64,000 nt of DNA, from positions 29,337-93,336 of the forward strand of contig JAYSEK010000018.1 in NCBI GenBank assembly GCA_041913905.1, given 5' to 3'. The position numbers and the translations under genes were made by a program. The notes under the pieces were generated by a model, which was given only the letters and a program-made list of their open reading frames with translations, had not been told where the DNA came from and did not search any database. Every line of letters begins with the position of its first letter. Position 1 is the stretch's first letter. This DNA comes from Roseateles_B sp041913905. Lineage in GTDB: Bacteria > Pseudomonadota > Gammaproteobacteria > Burkholderiales > Burkholderiaceae_C. This document shows, in pieces, positions 13,167 through 21,814 of the stretch.

Positions 13167-16124
13167 ATGGCTGTGACCACCGTCGCCCAGTTTGCTGCAG
13201 AGCTGAACCGGCCTGCAAGCACGCTGCTAGAGCAGCTGCAAGCTGCGGGCGTCAAGAAGGCGTCGACCGAAGATGCCCTCAACGAAGCCGACAAGGAGCG
13301 GCTGCTGGACTACCTGCGCACTGCGCATGGCACGGGCAGCGCTGAACGCAAGAAGATCACGCTGACCCGCAAGTCGACCAGCGAGATCAAGCAGGCCGAT
13401 GCCAGCGGCAAGGCCCGCACCATCCAGGTCGAGGTGCGCAAGAAGCGCGTCTTCGTCAAGCGCGACGATGCCTCCGGCGTGGATGAGTCCAATCTGCAGG
13501 CCGAGCAGGAAGCCGAGCTGCAGCGCCGCGAGGAAGAAGCCCGCGCCCAGGCCGAAGCACTGCGCAAGCAGGAAGAGGAGCTGGCGGCCCGCATGCGTGA
13601 GCGTGAGGAAGCCGAGCGCCGTGCCCGCGAAGCCGAAGAGCAGCGCCGCCGCGAGGAAGAAGCCCGCGCCGCTGCTGAAGCTGAAGCCAAGGCTGCCGCC
13701 GAAGCCGCTGCGAAGGCCGCCGCGGAAGCTGCTGCCAAGGCCGCCGCGGAAGCCGCTGCCAAGGCCGCGGCCGAAGGCAAGCCGGCCCCGGTCGCTGCAC
13801 CTGCACCTGCTCCCGCTCCCGTCGTGGCCCCTGCGCCCGCGCCGGTCGCGGCTGCGCCCGTCGAGGCGCCCAAGCCCCAGCTGCGCGTCGTGAAGGCCGG
13901 CGACAGCGCTGCCGACGAAAAGCAGCGCCAGGCCGATCTGGAGCGCCGCCGCAAGGCCGCCGAAGCCGAGGCCGCCGCCATCCGCGCGATGATGAATGCA
14001 CCCAAGAAGGTGCTGGTCGCGAAGAAGGAAGAGCCCAAGCCCGCCGAGCCTGCCAAGGAAATCAAGGGCACCATCCACAAGAAGGCCGGAGCCCCCGGCG
14101 CCCCTGCGCCGGCCGCTGCTGGCGCAGGCGCCGCCAAGCCGGGCGACAAGAAGTCGGTCAAGAGCGAGAAGCTCTCGTCCAGCTGGGCCGATGACGCTGC
14201 CAAGAAGCGCGGCCTCAAGACCCGTGGCGACACCGCCCCTGCCGGCGCGGCTCGCAGCACGCCGGGCTGGCGTGCGCCCAAGGGCGGCACCGGCGGCCGT
14301 CGCGGCGACCGTAATGACCGTGGTGCCGGCAACAGCAACTTCATGGCCCCGACGGAACCGGTGGTGCAAGAGGTCCACGTCCCCGAGACCATCTCGGTGG
14401 CGGACCTGGCCCACAAGATGTCCATCAAGGCGTCCGAGGTCATCAAGAAGCTGATGCTGCTGGGCCAGATGGTCACCATCAACCAGCAGCTGGACCAGGA
14501 AACGGCCATGATCGTGGTCGAGGAAATGGGCCACAAGGCGTTTGCCGCCAAGCTGGACGATCCCGACGCCTTCCTGGAAGAAGAGGGCGCCGATGCCGAC
14601 AAGGAACACGAGCTGCTGCCGCGTGCGCCGGTCGTGACCGTCATGGGCCACGTCGACCACGGCAAGACCTCGCTGCTGGACTACATCCGCCGTGCCCGCG
14701 TGGCCGCAGGCGAAGCCGGCGGCATCACGCAGCACATCGGCGCCTACCACGTCGACACGCCGCGCGGCATGATCAGCTTCCTGGACACCCCGGGTCACGA
14801 GGCCTTCACGGCCATGCGTGCCCGCGGTGCCAAGGCGACCGACATCGTCATCCTGGTCGTCGCGGCCGATGACGGCGTGATGCCCCAGACCAAGGAAGCC
14901 ATCCACCACGCCAAGGCGGCCGGCGTGCCCCTGGTCGTGGCGATCAACAAGATCGACAAGCCCGGTGCCAACCTGGATCGCGTGAAGAGCGAGCTGGTGG
15001 CCGAGGAAGTCGTGCCGGAAGAATTCGGCGGCGACTCCCCCTTCGTGCCCGTGTCCGCCAAGACCGGCGAAGGCATCGACAGCCTGCTGGAGCAAGTCCT
15101 GCTGCAGGCCGAAGTGCTGGAGCTGAAGGCGCCGGTGGCCTCCATGGCCAAGGGCCTGGTGATCGAAGCCAAGCTGGACAAGGGCCGCGGCCCGGTGGCC
15201 ACTGTGCTGGTGCAGAGCGGCACGCTCAAGCGCGGCGACGTGGTGCTGGCCGGCTCGACCTACGGCCGCGTGCGCGCCATGCTGGACGAGGACGGCAAGC
15301 CCTGCCAGGAAGCCGGTCCGTCCATCCCGGTGGAGATCCAGGGTCTGACCGAAGTGCCGCAGGCCGGTGACGAGTTCATGGTGCTGGCCGACGAGCGCCG
15401 TGCCCGTGAAGTGGCCACCTTCCGCCAAGGCAAGTACCGCGACGTCAAGCTGGCCAAGCAGCAGGCCGCCAAGCTGGAGAACATGTTCTCCGACATGGCC
15501 GCCGGCGATGTCCAGACCCTGCCGCTGATCATCAAGGCCGACGTGCAAGGCTCGCAGGAAGCCCTGGCCGCTTCGCTGCTCAAGCTCTCGACCGACGAGG
15601 TCAAGGTTCAGATCGTGCACGCCGCCGTGGGTGGCATCAGCGAGTCCGACGTCAACCTGGCGATCGCCTCCAAGGCCATCATCATCGGCTTCAACACCCG
15701 TGCCGATGCCGGCGCGCGCAAGCTGGCCGAACACAATGGCGTGGACCTGCGCTACTACAACATCATCTACGACGCCGTGGATGAGGTGAAGGCAGCGATG
15801 GGCGGCATGCTGGCGCCGGAGCAGAAGGAAGAGTTCCTGGGCACGGCCGAGATCCGCGTGGTCTTCGTCGCCTCCAAGATCGGCACGGTGGCCGGCTCCA
15901 TGGTCACCTCCGGCCTGGTGCGCCGCAACGCCCGCTTCCGCCTGCTGCGCGACAACATCGTCATCTACACCGGCGAGGTCGAATCGGTCCGCCGCGAGAA
16001 GGACGACGTCAAGGAAGTCAAGGAAGGCTTCGAGTGCGGTATCAAGCTCAAGAACTACAGCGACATCGCCGAGGGCGATCAGCTCGAATTCTTTGAAATC
16101 AAGGAAGTGGCGCGTACGCTGTAA
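13167..16124 (+). CDS. infB: Translation initiation factor IF-2
   Basis: 985 residues. The N-terminal IF2 subdomain is followed by a very long charged/Ala-rich linker. That linker includes a Glu/Arg coiled region (about 110-170), near-perfect KAAAEAA repeats (about 171-205) and an Ala-Pro stretch (about 210-232). The GTPase domain has G1 VMGHVDHGKTS (about 490-500), G3 FLDTPGHEAF and G4 AINKIDKPG. Domains II-IV follow, ending GDQLEFFEIKEVART. IF-2 places fMet-tRNA on the 30S subunit. It is the third gene of the rimP operon; a hairpin at 16147-16180 separates it from rbfA. Confidence 0.97.
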   Translation: MAVTTVAQFAAELNRPASTLLEQLQAAGVKKASTEDALNEADKERLLDYLRTAHGTGSAERKKITLTRKSTSEIKQADASGKARTIQVEVRKKRVFVKRDDASGVDESNLQAEQEAELQRREEEARAQAEALRKQEEELAARMREREEAERRAREAEEQRRREEEARAAAEAEAKAAAEAAAKAAAEAAAKAAAEAAAKAAAEGKPAPVAAPAPAPAPVVAPAPAPVAAAPVEAPKPQLRVVKAGDSAADEKQRQADLERRRKAAEAEAAAIRAMMNAPKKVLVAKKEEPKPAEPAKEIKGTIHKKAGAPGAPAPAAAGAGAAKPGDKKSVKSEKLSSSWADDAAKKRGLKTRGDTAPAGAARSTPGWRAPKGGTGGRRGDRNDRGAGNSNFMAPTEPVVQEVHVPETISVADLAHKMSIKASEVIKKLMLLGQMVTINQQLDQETAMIVVEEMGHKAFAAKLDDPDAFLEEEGADADKEHELLPRAPVVTVMGHVDHGKTSLLDYIRRARVAAGEAGGITQHIGAYHVDTPRGMISFLDTPGHEAFTAMRARGAKATDIVILVVAADDGVMPQTKEAIHHAKAAGVPLVVAINKIDKPGANLDRVKSELVAEEVVPEEFGGDSPFVPVSAKTGEGIDSLLEQVLLQAEVLELKAPVASMAKGLVIEAKLDKGRGPVATVLVQSGTLKRGDVVLAGSTYGRVRAMLDEDGKPCQEAGPSIPVEIQGLTEVPQAGDEFMVLADERRAREVATFRQGKYRDVKLAKQQAAKLENMFSDMAAGDVQTLPLIIKADVQGSQEALAASLLKLSTDEVKVQIVHAAVGGISESDVNLAIASKAIIIGFNTRADAGARKLAEHNGVDLRYYNIIYDAVDEVKAAMGGMLAPEQKEEFLGTAEIRVVFVASKIGTVAGSMVTSGLVRRNARFRLLRDNIVIYTGEVESVRREKDDVKEVKEGFECGIKLKNYSDIAEGDQLEFFEIKEVARTL

Positions 16125-16146
16125 CAAGGCAAGCGGGCCCCGGCCG

Positions 16147-16180
16147 ACAAACCCCGCCTCAGCAATGCGGCGGGGTTTGT
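16147..16180 (+). terminator. Strong hairpin between infB and rbfA
   Basis: A 12-bp perfect stem ACAAACCCCGCC/GGCGGGGTTTGT with a 10-nt loop. No U-tract follows, so it is more likely a partial terminator, RNA-processing site or stability element than a full terminator. Confidence 0.5.
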
Positions 16181-16198
16181 GCTTGAAAGGAATCCACC

Positions 16199-16582
16199 AT
16201 GCGACACAAGCGTTCCATTCCCAACCGCGGCTTTCGTGTGGCCGACCAGATCCAGCGCGACCTCTCCGAGCTGATCCGTGAGCTCAAGGATCCACGCGTC
16301 GGCATGGCCACCATCAATGCCGTCGAGGTGACGCCGGACTACGCTCACGCCAAGGTCTTCTTCTCGGTGCTGGTCGGCGACCCGGAGGCCTCGGCCGAAG
16401 CGCTCAACGAGGCCGCCGGCTTCCTGCGCAACGGCCTTTTCAAGCGCCTGCAGATCCACACCGTCCCGACCCTGCATTTCCACTACGACCGCAGCATCGA
16501 GCGCGCGGCCGAGATGAGCAGCCTGATCGCCAAGGCCAACGCCACGCGCGCCAAGGACGAGGACGACGATCGCGAGGACTGA
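16199..16582 (+). CDS. rbfA: 30S ribosome-binding factor RbfA
   Basis: 127 residues, normal length. The single KH-like domain is visible: RVADQIQRDLSELIREL, DPRVGMATINAVEVTPDYAHAKV and the C-terminal HFHYDRSIERAAEMSSLI. A Ser/Asp/Glu-rich tail (KDEDDDRED) closes it. It acts in late 16S rRNA 5'-end maturation and cold adaptation. It lies 74 bp after infB and 41 bp before truB on the same strand, with good GAAAGGA ribosome-site sequence before the ATG. Confidence 0.96.
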   Translation: MRHKRSIPNRGFRVADQIQRDLSELIRELKDPRVGMATINAVEVTPDYAHAKVFFSVLVGDPEASAEALNEAAGFLRNGLFKRLQIHTVPTLHFHYDRSIERAAEMSSLIAKANATRAKDEDDDRED

Positions 16583-16623
16583 ACCTCGCGCCTCGCCCCC
16601 GCCATGCATTCCAGAGACCACTC

Positions 16624-17622
16624 TTGAGCAGTTCCACCCACCTCGCCCCCGAGCAGGCGCCCGCCGCGCTGGCCCGTGCCCCGCGCCAGCGCATCCAGCG
16701 CCGGCCGGTGCATGGCGTGCTCCTGTTGGACAAGCCCCTGGGTCTGTCCAGCAACGACGCATTGCAGAAGGCGAAGTGGCTGCTGCGCGCCGAGAAGGCC
16801 GGCCACACCGGCACGCTGGACCCGCTGGCCACCGGCCTGCTGCCCCTGTGCTTTGGCGCGGGCACCAAGTTCAGCCAGGTCAGCCTCGATGCCGACAAGG
16901 CCTACGAGGCCGTGCTGCAGCTGGGCGTCAAGACCAGCACGGGCGACGCCGAGGGCGAGGTGCTTGAGCGCCGCCCCGTGGCCGTGACCCGCGCGCAGAT
17001 CGAGGCCGCCTGCGCCGCCTTCGTCGGCGAGATCGACCAGATCCCGCCCATGCACTCGGCGCTCAAGCATGAGGGCAAGGCGCTGTACGACTATGCGCGC
17101 CAGGGCATCACCATCGAGCGCCCGGCGCGGCGCGTGACCATTCATCGCATCGACATCCTGGACTGGCAGGATGGCGAGCTTCAGCAACTCCGCATTGCCG
17201 TTCGATGCACCAAGGGCACCTACATCCGCACCCTGGGCGAGGACATCGGCGAGCGGCTGGGCTGCGGCGCGCATCTGAGCGCGCTGCGGCGCACCGGCAG
17301 CGGCCCGCTGCGGGTGGAGGATGCCATCACCCTGGACGCCCTGGCGGCCATGAGTGAAGACGAGCGACTGGCGCTCTTGCGCCCGCCGGACAGCCTGCTG
17401 CAGGACTGGCCCGCCCTCCGGCTCGATGCCGAAGAGGCCGGGCGCTTCCTCTCGGGACTGCGGCGACGCGTTGCCGCCGCAGATGCCGGGCAGGTGAGGG
17501 TCTACGGCCCCGAACCGCAAGCATTCCTGGGCAGCGCACATGTGAAGGCCGGCGAGCTGATCGCCGATCGGCTGCTGAGTCCGCAGGAGGTGCAGTCCCT
17601 CCTGGCCGGGCCCGGTACCTGA
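16624..17622 (+). CDS. truB: tRNA pseudouridine(55) synthase TruB
   Basis: 332 residues if the TTG at 16624 is the start. No ATG precedes the conserved region in this frame, and a GTG at 16708 is too close to VHGVLLLDKPLGLSSNDALQ. Motif II has the catalytic aspartate in AGHTGTLDPLATG (Asp66). Other family motifs are YEAVLQLGVKTSTGDAEGEV, QIPPMHSALKHEGKALYDYA and KGTYIRTLGEDIGE. A PUA-like C-terminal region follows. It makes pseudouridine 55 in the T-loop of tRNAs. It is the last gene of the rimP-infB operon. Confidence 0.95.
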   Translation: MSSSTHLAPEQAPAALARAPRQRIQRRPVHGVLLLDKPLGLSSNDALQKAKWLLRAEKAGHTGTLDPLATGLLPLCFGAGTKFSQVSLDADKAYEAVLQLGVKTSTGDAEGEVLERRPVAVTRAQIEAACAAFVGEIDQIPPMHSALKHEGKALYDYARQGITIERPARRVTIHRIDILDWQDGELQQLRIAVRCTKGTYIRTLGEDIGERLGCGAHLSALRRTGSGPLRVEDAITLDALAAMSEDERLALLRPPDSLLQDWPALRLDAEEAGRFLSGLRRRVAAADAGQVRVYGPEPQAFLGSAHVKAGELIADRLLSPQEVQSLLAGPGT

Positions 17623-17713
17623 TTCGGCTGAGATCTCGGCCACCCCGGCCCAACGACTGCCCCGCGGCGGCACCTCGGTTCCGCGCCGCAAGACGATTAC
17701 CTAGCGAGCATTT

Positions 17714-19546
17714 ATGAGCACCCAAATCCGCAACATCGCCATCATTGCCCACGTTGACCATGGCAAGACCACCATGGTGGACCAGCTGCTGCGTCAGAGC
17801 GGCACCTTTGCCGACCACGAGAAGGTCGTCGACACCGTCATGGACAGCAATGCCATCGAACGCGAGCGCGGCATCACCATCCTGGCCAAGAACTGCGCCG
17901 TGTCCTGGCAGGGCACCCACATCAACATCGTCGACACCCCGGGCCACGCGGACTTCGGCGGTGAAGTCGAGCGCGCCCTGTCCATGGTGGACGGCGTGGT
18001 GCTGCTGATCGACGCGCAAGAGGGCCCCATGCCCCAGACCCGATTCGTGACCAAGAAGGCCCTGGCCCTGGGCCTGCGCCCCATCGTGGTCGTGAACAAG
18101 GTGGACAAGCCGGGCGCCAAGCCGGATGCCGTGATCAACGCTGCCTTCGACCTCTTCGACAAGCTGGGTGCCACCGACGAGCAGCTGGACTTCCCCGTGG
18201 TCTACGCCTCGGGCATCAACGGCTGGACCTCCCTGGAGGAAGGCGAACCCGGCGCCCAGTGGGGCCCGGACATGTCCGCCCTGTTCAACACCATCCTGAA
18301 GCACGTGCCGGCGCAAAAGGGTGATCCCGATGCGCCCCTGCAGCTGCAGATCTCGGCCCTGGACTTCTCGACCTTCGTCGGCCGCATCGGCGTGGGCCGC
18401 ATCAGCCAGGGCACCATCAAGCCCGGCATGAACGTGGCCGTGATGGAAGGCCCGGACGGCAAGACCATCACCGGCCGCATCAACCAGGTGCTGACCTTCC
18501 AGGGTCTGGACCGTGTGCAGGTCACCGAGGCCGGCCCGGGCAATATCGTGCTGATCAACGGCATCGACGAAGTCGGCATCGGCGTGACCGTCACCGACCC
18601 GCTCAACCCCCAGCCCCTGCCCATGCTGAAGGTCGACGAGCCGACGCTGACGATGAACTTCTGCGTCAACACCAGCCCCCTGGCCGGCCGCGAAGGCAAG
18701 TTCGTCACCAGCCGCCAGCTGTGGGACCGTCTGCAGAAGGAACTGCAGCACAACGTGGCCCTGCGCGTGAAGGAAACCGGTGAAGACGGCGTCTTCGAGG
18801 TCTGCGGCCGCGGTGAACTGCACCTGACCATCCTGCTGGAAAACATGCGCCGTGAAGGCTATGAGCTGGCCGTGTCCAAGCCGCGCGTGATGTTCAAGGA
18901 CATCGACGGCGTGAAGTGCGAGCCCATGGAGCTGGTGACGGCCGACGTGGAAGAAATCCACCAGGGCGGCGTGATGCAGGCCCTGGGTCTGCGCAAGGGT
19001 GACCTGGTCAATATGGAGCCGGACGGCCACGGTCGCGTGCGCCTCGAGTACCGCATCCCGGCCCGCGGCCTGATCGGCTTCTCCAACGAGTTCATGAACC
19101 TGACCCGCGGTTCGGGTCTGATCTCCTCCATCTTCGACGGCTACGAAGCCCACAAGGGCGAGATCGGCGGCCGCAAGAACGGCGTGCTGATCTCCATGGA
19201 TGCCGGTGAGATCTTCACCTATGCCCTGGGCAAGCTGGACGACCGCGGCCGCATGTTCGTGAAGGCCAACGATCCGGTCTATGAAGGCATGATCGTCGGC
19301 ATTCACAACCGCGAGAACGACCTGGTGGTCAACGCCACGCGCACCAAGCAGCTGACCAACTTCCGTGTCAGCGGCAAGGAAGACGCGATCAAGATCACGC
19401 CGCCGATCGACCTCACCCTGGAATACGGCGTGGACTTCATCGATGACGATGAGCTGGTCGAGATCACGCCCAAGAGCATCCGGCTGCGCAAGCGCTATCT
19501 GGTCGAGCACGAACGCAAGCGCATGGCGCGCGAATCCGCGGCCTGA
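17714..19546 (+). CDS. typA: Ribosome-associated GTPase TypA/BipA
   Basis: 610 residues. The GTPase domain has G1 IIAHVDHGKTTMVDQ, the switch I signature ERERGITILAKN, G3 IVDTPGHADFGGEVERAL and G4 VVNKVDKPGAKPD. Beta-barrel and EF-G-like domains III and V are next, then the BipA-specific C-terminal domain (LTNFRVSGKEDAIKITPP, IRLRKRYLVEHERKRM). It supports 50S assembly and stress growth. A 91-bp gap follows truB, and a strong terminator lies 91 bp after the stop. Confidence 0.97.
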   Translation: MSTQIRNIAIIAHVDHGKTTMVDQLLRQSGTFADHEKVVDTVMDSNAIERERGITILAKNCAVSWQGTHINIVDTPGHADFGGEVERALSMVDGVVLLIDAQEGPMPQTRFVTKKALALGLRPIVVVNKVDKPGAKPDAVINAAFDLFDKLGATDEQLDFPVVYASGINGWTSLEEGEPGAQWGPDMSALFNTILKHVPAQKGDPDAPLQLQISALDFSTFVGRIGVGRISQGTIKPGMNVAVMEGPDGKTITGRINQVLTFQGLDRVQVTEAGPGNIVLINGIDEVGIGVTVTDPLNPQPLPMLKVDEPTLTMNFCVNTSPLAGREGKFVTSRQLWDRLQKELQHNVALRVKETGEDGVFEVCGRGELHLTILLENMRREGYELAVSKPRVMFKDIDGVKCEPMELVTADVEEIHQGGVMQALGLRKGDLVNMEPDGHGRVRLEYRIPARGLIGFSNEFMNLTRGSGLISSIFDGYEAHKGEIGGRKNGVLISMDAGEIFTYALGKLDDRGRMFVKANDPVYEGMIVGIHNRENDLVVNATRTKQLTNFRVSGKEDAIKITPPIDLTLEYGVDFIDDDELVEITPKSIRLRKRYLVEHERKRMARESAA

Positions 19547-19636
19547 GGCCGCAGCTTCACTCGCCATGCGCTTCGCGCGGGTGAGTTGCTCCCCCCAGCC
19601 CCCCTCCGGGAGGGGGTTCCAGCCAGATAGTTGAGG

Positions 19637-19659
19637 GCGGCCCCGCTGGGGCCGCTTTT
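19637..19659 (+). terminator. Intrinsic terminator after typA
   Basis: An 8-bp stem GCGGCCCC/GGGGCCGC with loop GCT is followed by TTTT. It ends only 5 bp before the GTG of the next gene. Confidence 0.85.
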
Positions 19660-19664
19660 ACATC

Positions 19665-20546
19665 GTGAACCATCGACGTGCGGTATTGCTGATGATTCTG
19701 GTGACCCTGCTGTGGAGCACGGCAGGGGTGGTGGCTCGGCATCTGGAGGTCTCCAGGGGCTTTGAGGTGACGTTCTGGCGCAGTGCGTTCAATGCGCTGT
19801 CGCTGGTGATGGCGCTGTCGTGGATGCGCGGTGCGGCGTTCTGGCGGCAGCTGCCGCGGATGCCGCGGGCGGTCTGGATCTCGGGGCTGTGCTGGTCGGT
19901 GATGTTCACTGCCTTCATGATGGCCATCACCATGACCACGGTCGCCAACGTGCTGGTCACGATGGCGCTGGGGCCGCTGCTGACGGCGCTGTTCTCGCGT
20001 CTGTTCCTGCACCACCGCCTGCCGCTGCGGACCTGGGGCGCCATCGTGCTGGGCAGCGCGGGCATCGCGTGGATGTTCGGGCATGAGATGCAGGGCAGCG
20101 CCGCCAGCCTGGCGGGCATGGGCGTCGCGCTGGCCGTGCCGTTGGCCGCAGCGACCAACTGGACGCTGCTGCAGCGCATTGCCCAAGGCGACCCGGGGCC
20201 GGCAAAGCCGGACATGCTGCCGGCGGTGCTGATCGGGGCGGTGCTGTCGGCGCTGATGACGCTGCCCTTGGCCTGGCCCTTCGCCGCCAATGTGCATGAC
20301 CTTGCCCTGCTGGCCGGACTGGGGCTGACGCAACTGGCCATTCCCTGTCTGATGGTCGTGCGCCTGACCCGCGTGCTGCCGGCGCCCGAGGTGGCCCTGC
20401 TGGGTCTGCTGGAGGTGGTCTTCGGCGTGCTGTGGGCCTGGTGGGGAGCGGGGGAAGCCCCGTCTTCCTCCGCCCTCTGGGGAGGTGCTATGGTGCTGGC
20501 CGCGCTGGCCGGCAATGAATGGCTGGGCTGGCGGCGCGTGCGCTGA
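19665..20546 (+). CDS. EamA/DMT family transporter
   Basis: 293 residues, start GTG at 19665. About ten hydrophobic segments form two EamA repeats; the first begins VLLMILVTLLWSTAGVVARH. The motif WRSAFNALSLVMAL and the second-half SAGIAWMFGHEMQG/LGLLEVVFGVLWAWWGAGEAP fit drug/metabolite exporters. The substrate is unknown. The start codon lies just after the typA terminator, so expression must begin within or across that hairpin, or the real start is slightly later. The next gene starts 39 bp downstream on the same strand. Confidence 0.88.
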   Translation: MNHRRAVLLMILVTLLWSTAGVVARHLEVSRGFEVTFWRSAFNALSLVMALSWMRGAAFWRQLPRMPRAVWISGLCWSVMFTAFMMAITMTTVANVLVTMALGPLLTALFSRLFLHHRLPLRTWGAIVLGSAGIAWMFGHEMQGSAASLAGMGVALAVPLAAATNWTLLQRIAQGDPGPAKPDMLPAVLIGAVLSALMTLPLAWPFAANVHDLALLAGLGLTQLAIPCLMVVRLTRVLPAPEVALLGLLEVVFGVLWAWWGAGEAPSSSALWGGAMVLAALAGNEWLGWRRVR

Positions 20547-20585
20547 GGAGTGCGCGAGCGCAATGAACAAGAAATTGGAGTAGTC

Positions 20586-21704
20586 ATGACGTCCCCCCTG
20601 ATCCCGACACTGCAATCCGAGGGCCAGATCCTGGCCGAGGTGAACGGCTGCCTGGGCTTGATCACCTTGAACCGCCCGCAGGCGCTCAATGCGCTGTCGC
20701 TGGCGATGATCCGCGACCTGACCGTGCTGCTGAAGACCTGGGCGACCGACCCTGCCATCCAGGCCGTGGCCATCCTGGGCCAGGGCCGCGAGGGCAAGCC
20801 GGCCGCCTTCTGCGCCGGCGGGGACATCCGCTTCTTCCACCAGGCCGCCCTGGCCGGCGATTCGGCGCTGGAGGACTTCTTCACCGAGGAATACGCGCTC
20901 AACCACCTGATCCATCGCTTCCCCAAGCCCTACATCGCCTTGATGGACGGCGTGGTGATGGGCGGCGGCATGGGCATTAGCCAGGGCGCTCGGCTGCGCG
21001 TGCTGACCGAGCATTCCAAGCTGGCCATGCCGGAGACGAATATCGGCCTCTTCCCCGACGTGGGTGGCGGCTTCTTCCTGGGGCAGTGCCCGGGGCATGC
21101 CGGCGAATGGCTGGCCTTGACCGGCCAACCCATTGCTGCCGGCGATGCCATCGAGATGGGGCTGGGTGACGTCTTCGTGCAAAGCAGTGCCTTGCCTGAC
21201 TTGATCCAGGCCTTGCGCCGCGGACCGCAGTCCAGCGCCGAGCACGTGGTGGCCACCGTCATGGAGCGCGTGGACCTGGCCCCTACGCCAGACCACCGCG
21301 AGCTGCGCCAGCAGATCGACCGCCACTTCGGTGCTGCCAGCGTGCAGGCCATCATGGCCTCGCTGGCCACCGATGACAGCGAGTGGGCCCGCCACGCCCT
21401 GGCCACGCTGAACAAGCGCTCGCCGCTGATGATGGCCGTGACCCTGGAGCAGCTGCGCCGCGCCCGCCAGATGAGTCTGGCCGACGATCTGCGCATGGAG
21501 CGCGATCTGGTCTACCGCTGTTTCCACCTGCGCCCGGGCAGCGCCAGCGAGACGGTCGAGGGCATCCGTGCCCTGGCGGTGGACAAGGACCATGCGCCGC
21601 GCTGGAACCCGGCCCGTATCGAGGACGTCAGCCCCGAGATGGTCGCGGCCTTCTTCGAGAGCCCCTGGTCTGCGCAGGATCATCCCTTGAGCGACCTGGC
21701 ATGA
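20586..21704 (+). CDS. Enoyl-CoA hydratase/isomerase family; 3-hydroxyisobutyryl-CoA hydrolase-like
   Basis: 372 residues from the ATG at 20586, chosen because TTGGAG stands 6-11 bp upstream; the frame is open further back to 20550. Crotonase motifs are LNRPQALNALSLAMI, the oxyanion-hole segment AFCAGGDIRFF and DGVVMGGGMGISQGARLRV. MPETNIGLFPDVGGGFFLG and the long C-terminal half (KRSPLMMAVTLEQLRRA, DFR-like DLVYRCF region) are characteristic of HIBCH-type hydrolases rather than hydratases. The likely step is hydrolysis of 3-hydroxyisobutyryl-CoA in valine breakdown, but no other valine-pathway gene is nearby. Confidence 0.87.
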   Translation: MTSPLIPTLQSEGQILAEVNGCLGLITLNRPQALNALSLAMIRDLTVLLKTWATDPAIQAVAILGQGREGKPAAFCAGGDIRFFHQAALAGDSALEDFFTEEYALNHLIHRFPKPYIALMDGVVMGGGMGISQGARLRVLTEHSKLAMPETNIGLFPDVGGGFFLGQCPGHAGEWLALTGQPIAAGDAIEMGLGDVFVQSSALPDLIQALRRGPQSSAEHVVATVMERVDLAPTPDHRELRQQIDRHFGAASVQAIMASLATDDSEWARHALATLNKRSPLMMAVTLEQLRRARQMSLADDLRMERDLVYRCFHLRPGSASETVEGIRALAVDKDHAPRWNPARIEDVSPEMVAAFFESPWSAQDHPLSDLA

Positions 21705-21814
21705 CCTGACCCTTGCCGCCTCCGGGCGGCGGCACCACAATGGCGCGCGGGACCCACCGGTCCTGACGCGCCTTGTTCTTTTTGGGGCGCCGCCGATCCC
21801 ATCAGGAGCGCCGC

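Noticed and set aside
13227..16127. 966-codon open frame antisense to infB
   Set aside because: Mirror of the infB codon pattern (Gly/Leu/His repeats); no independent signals.
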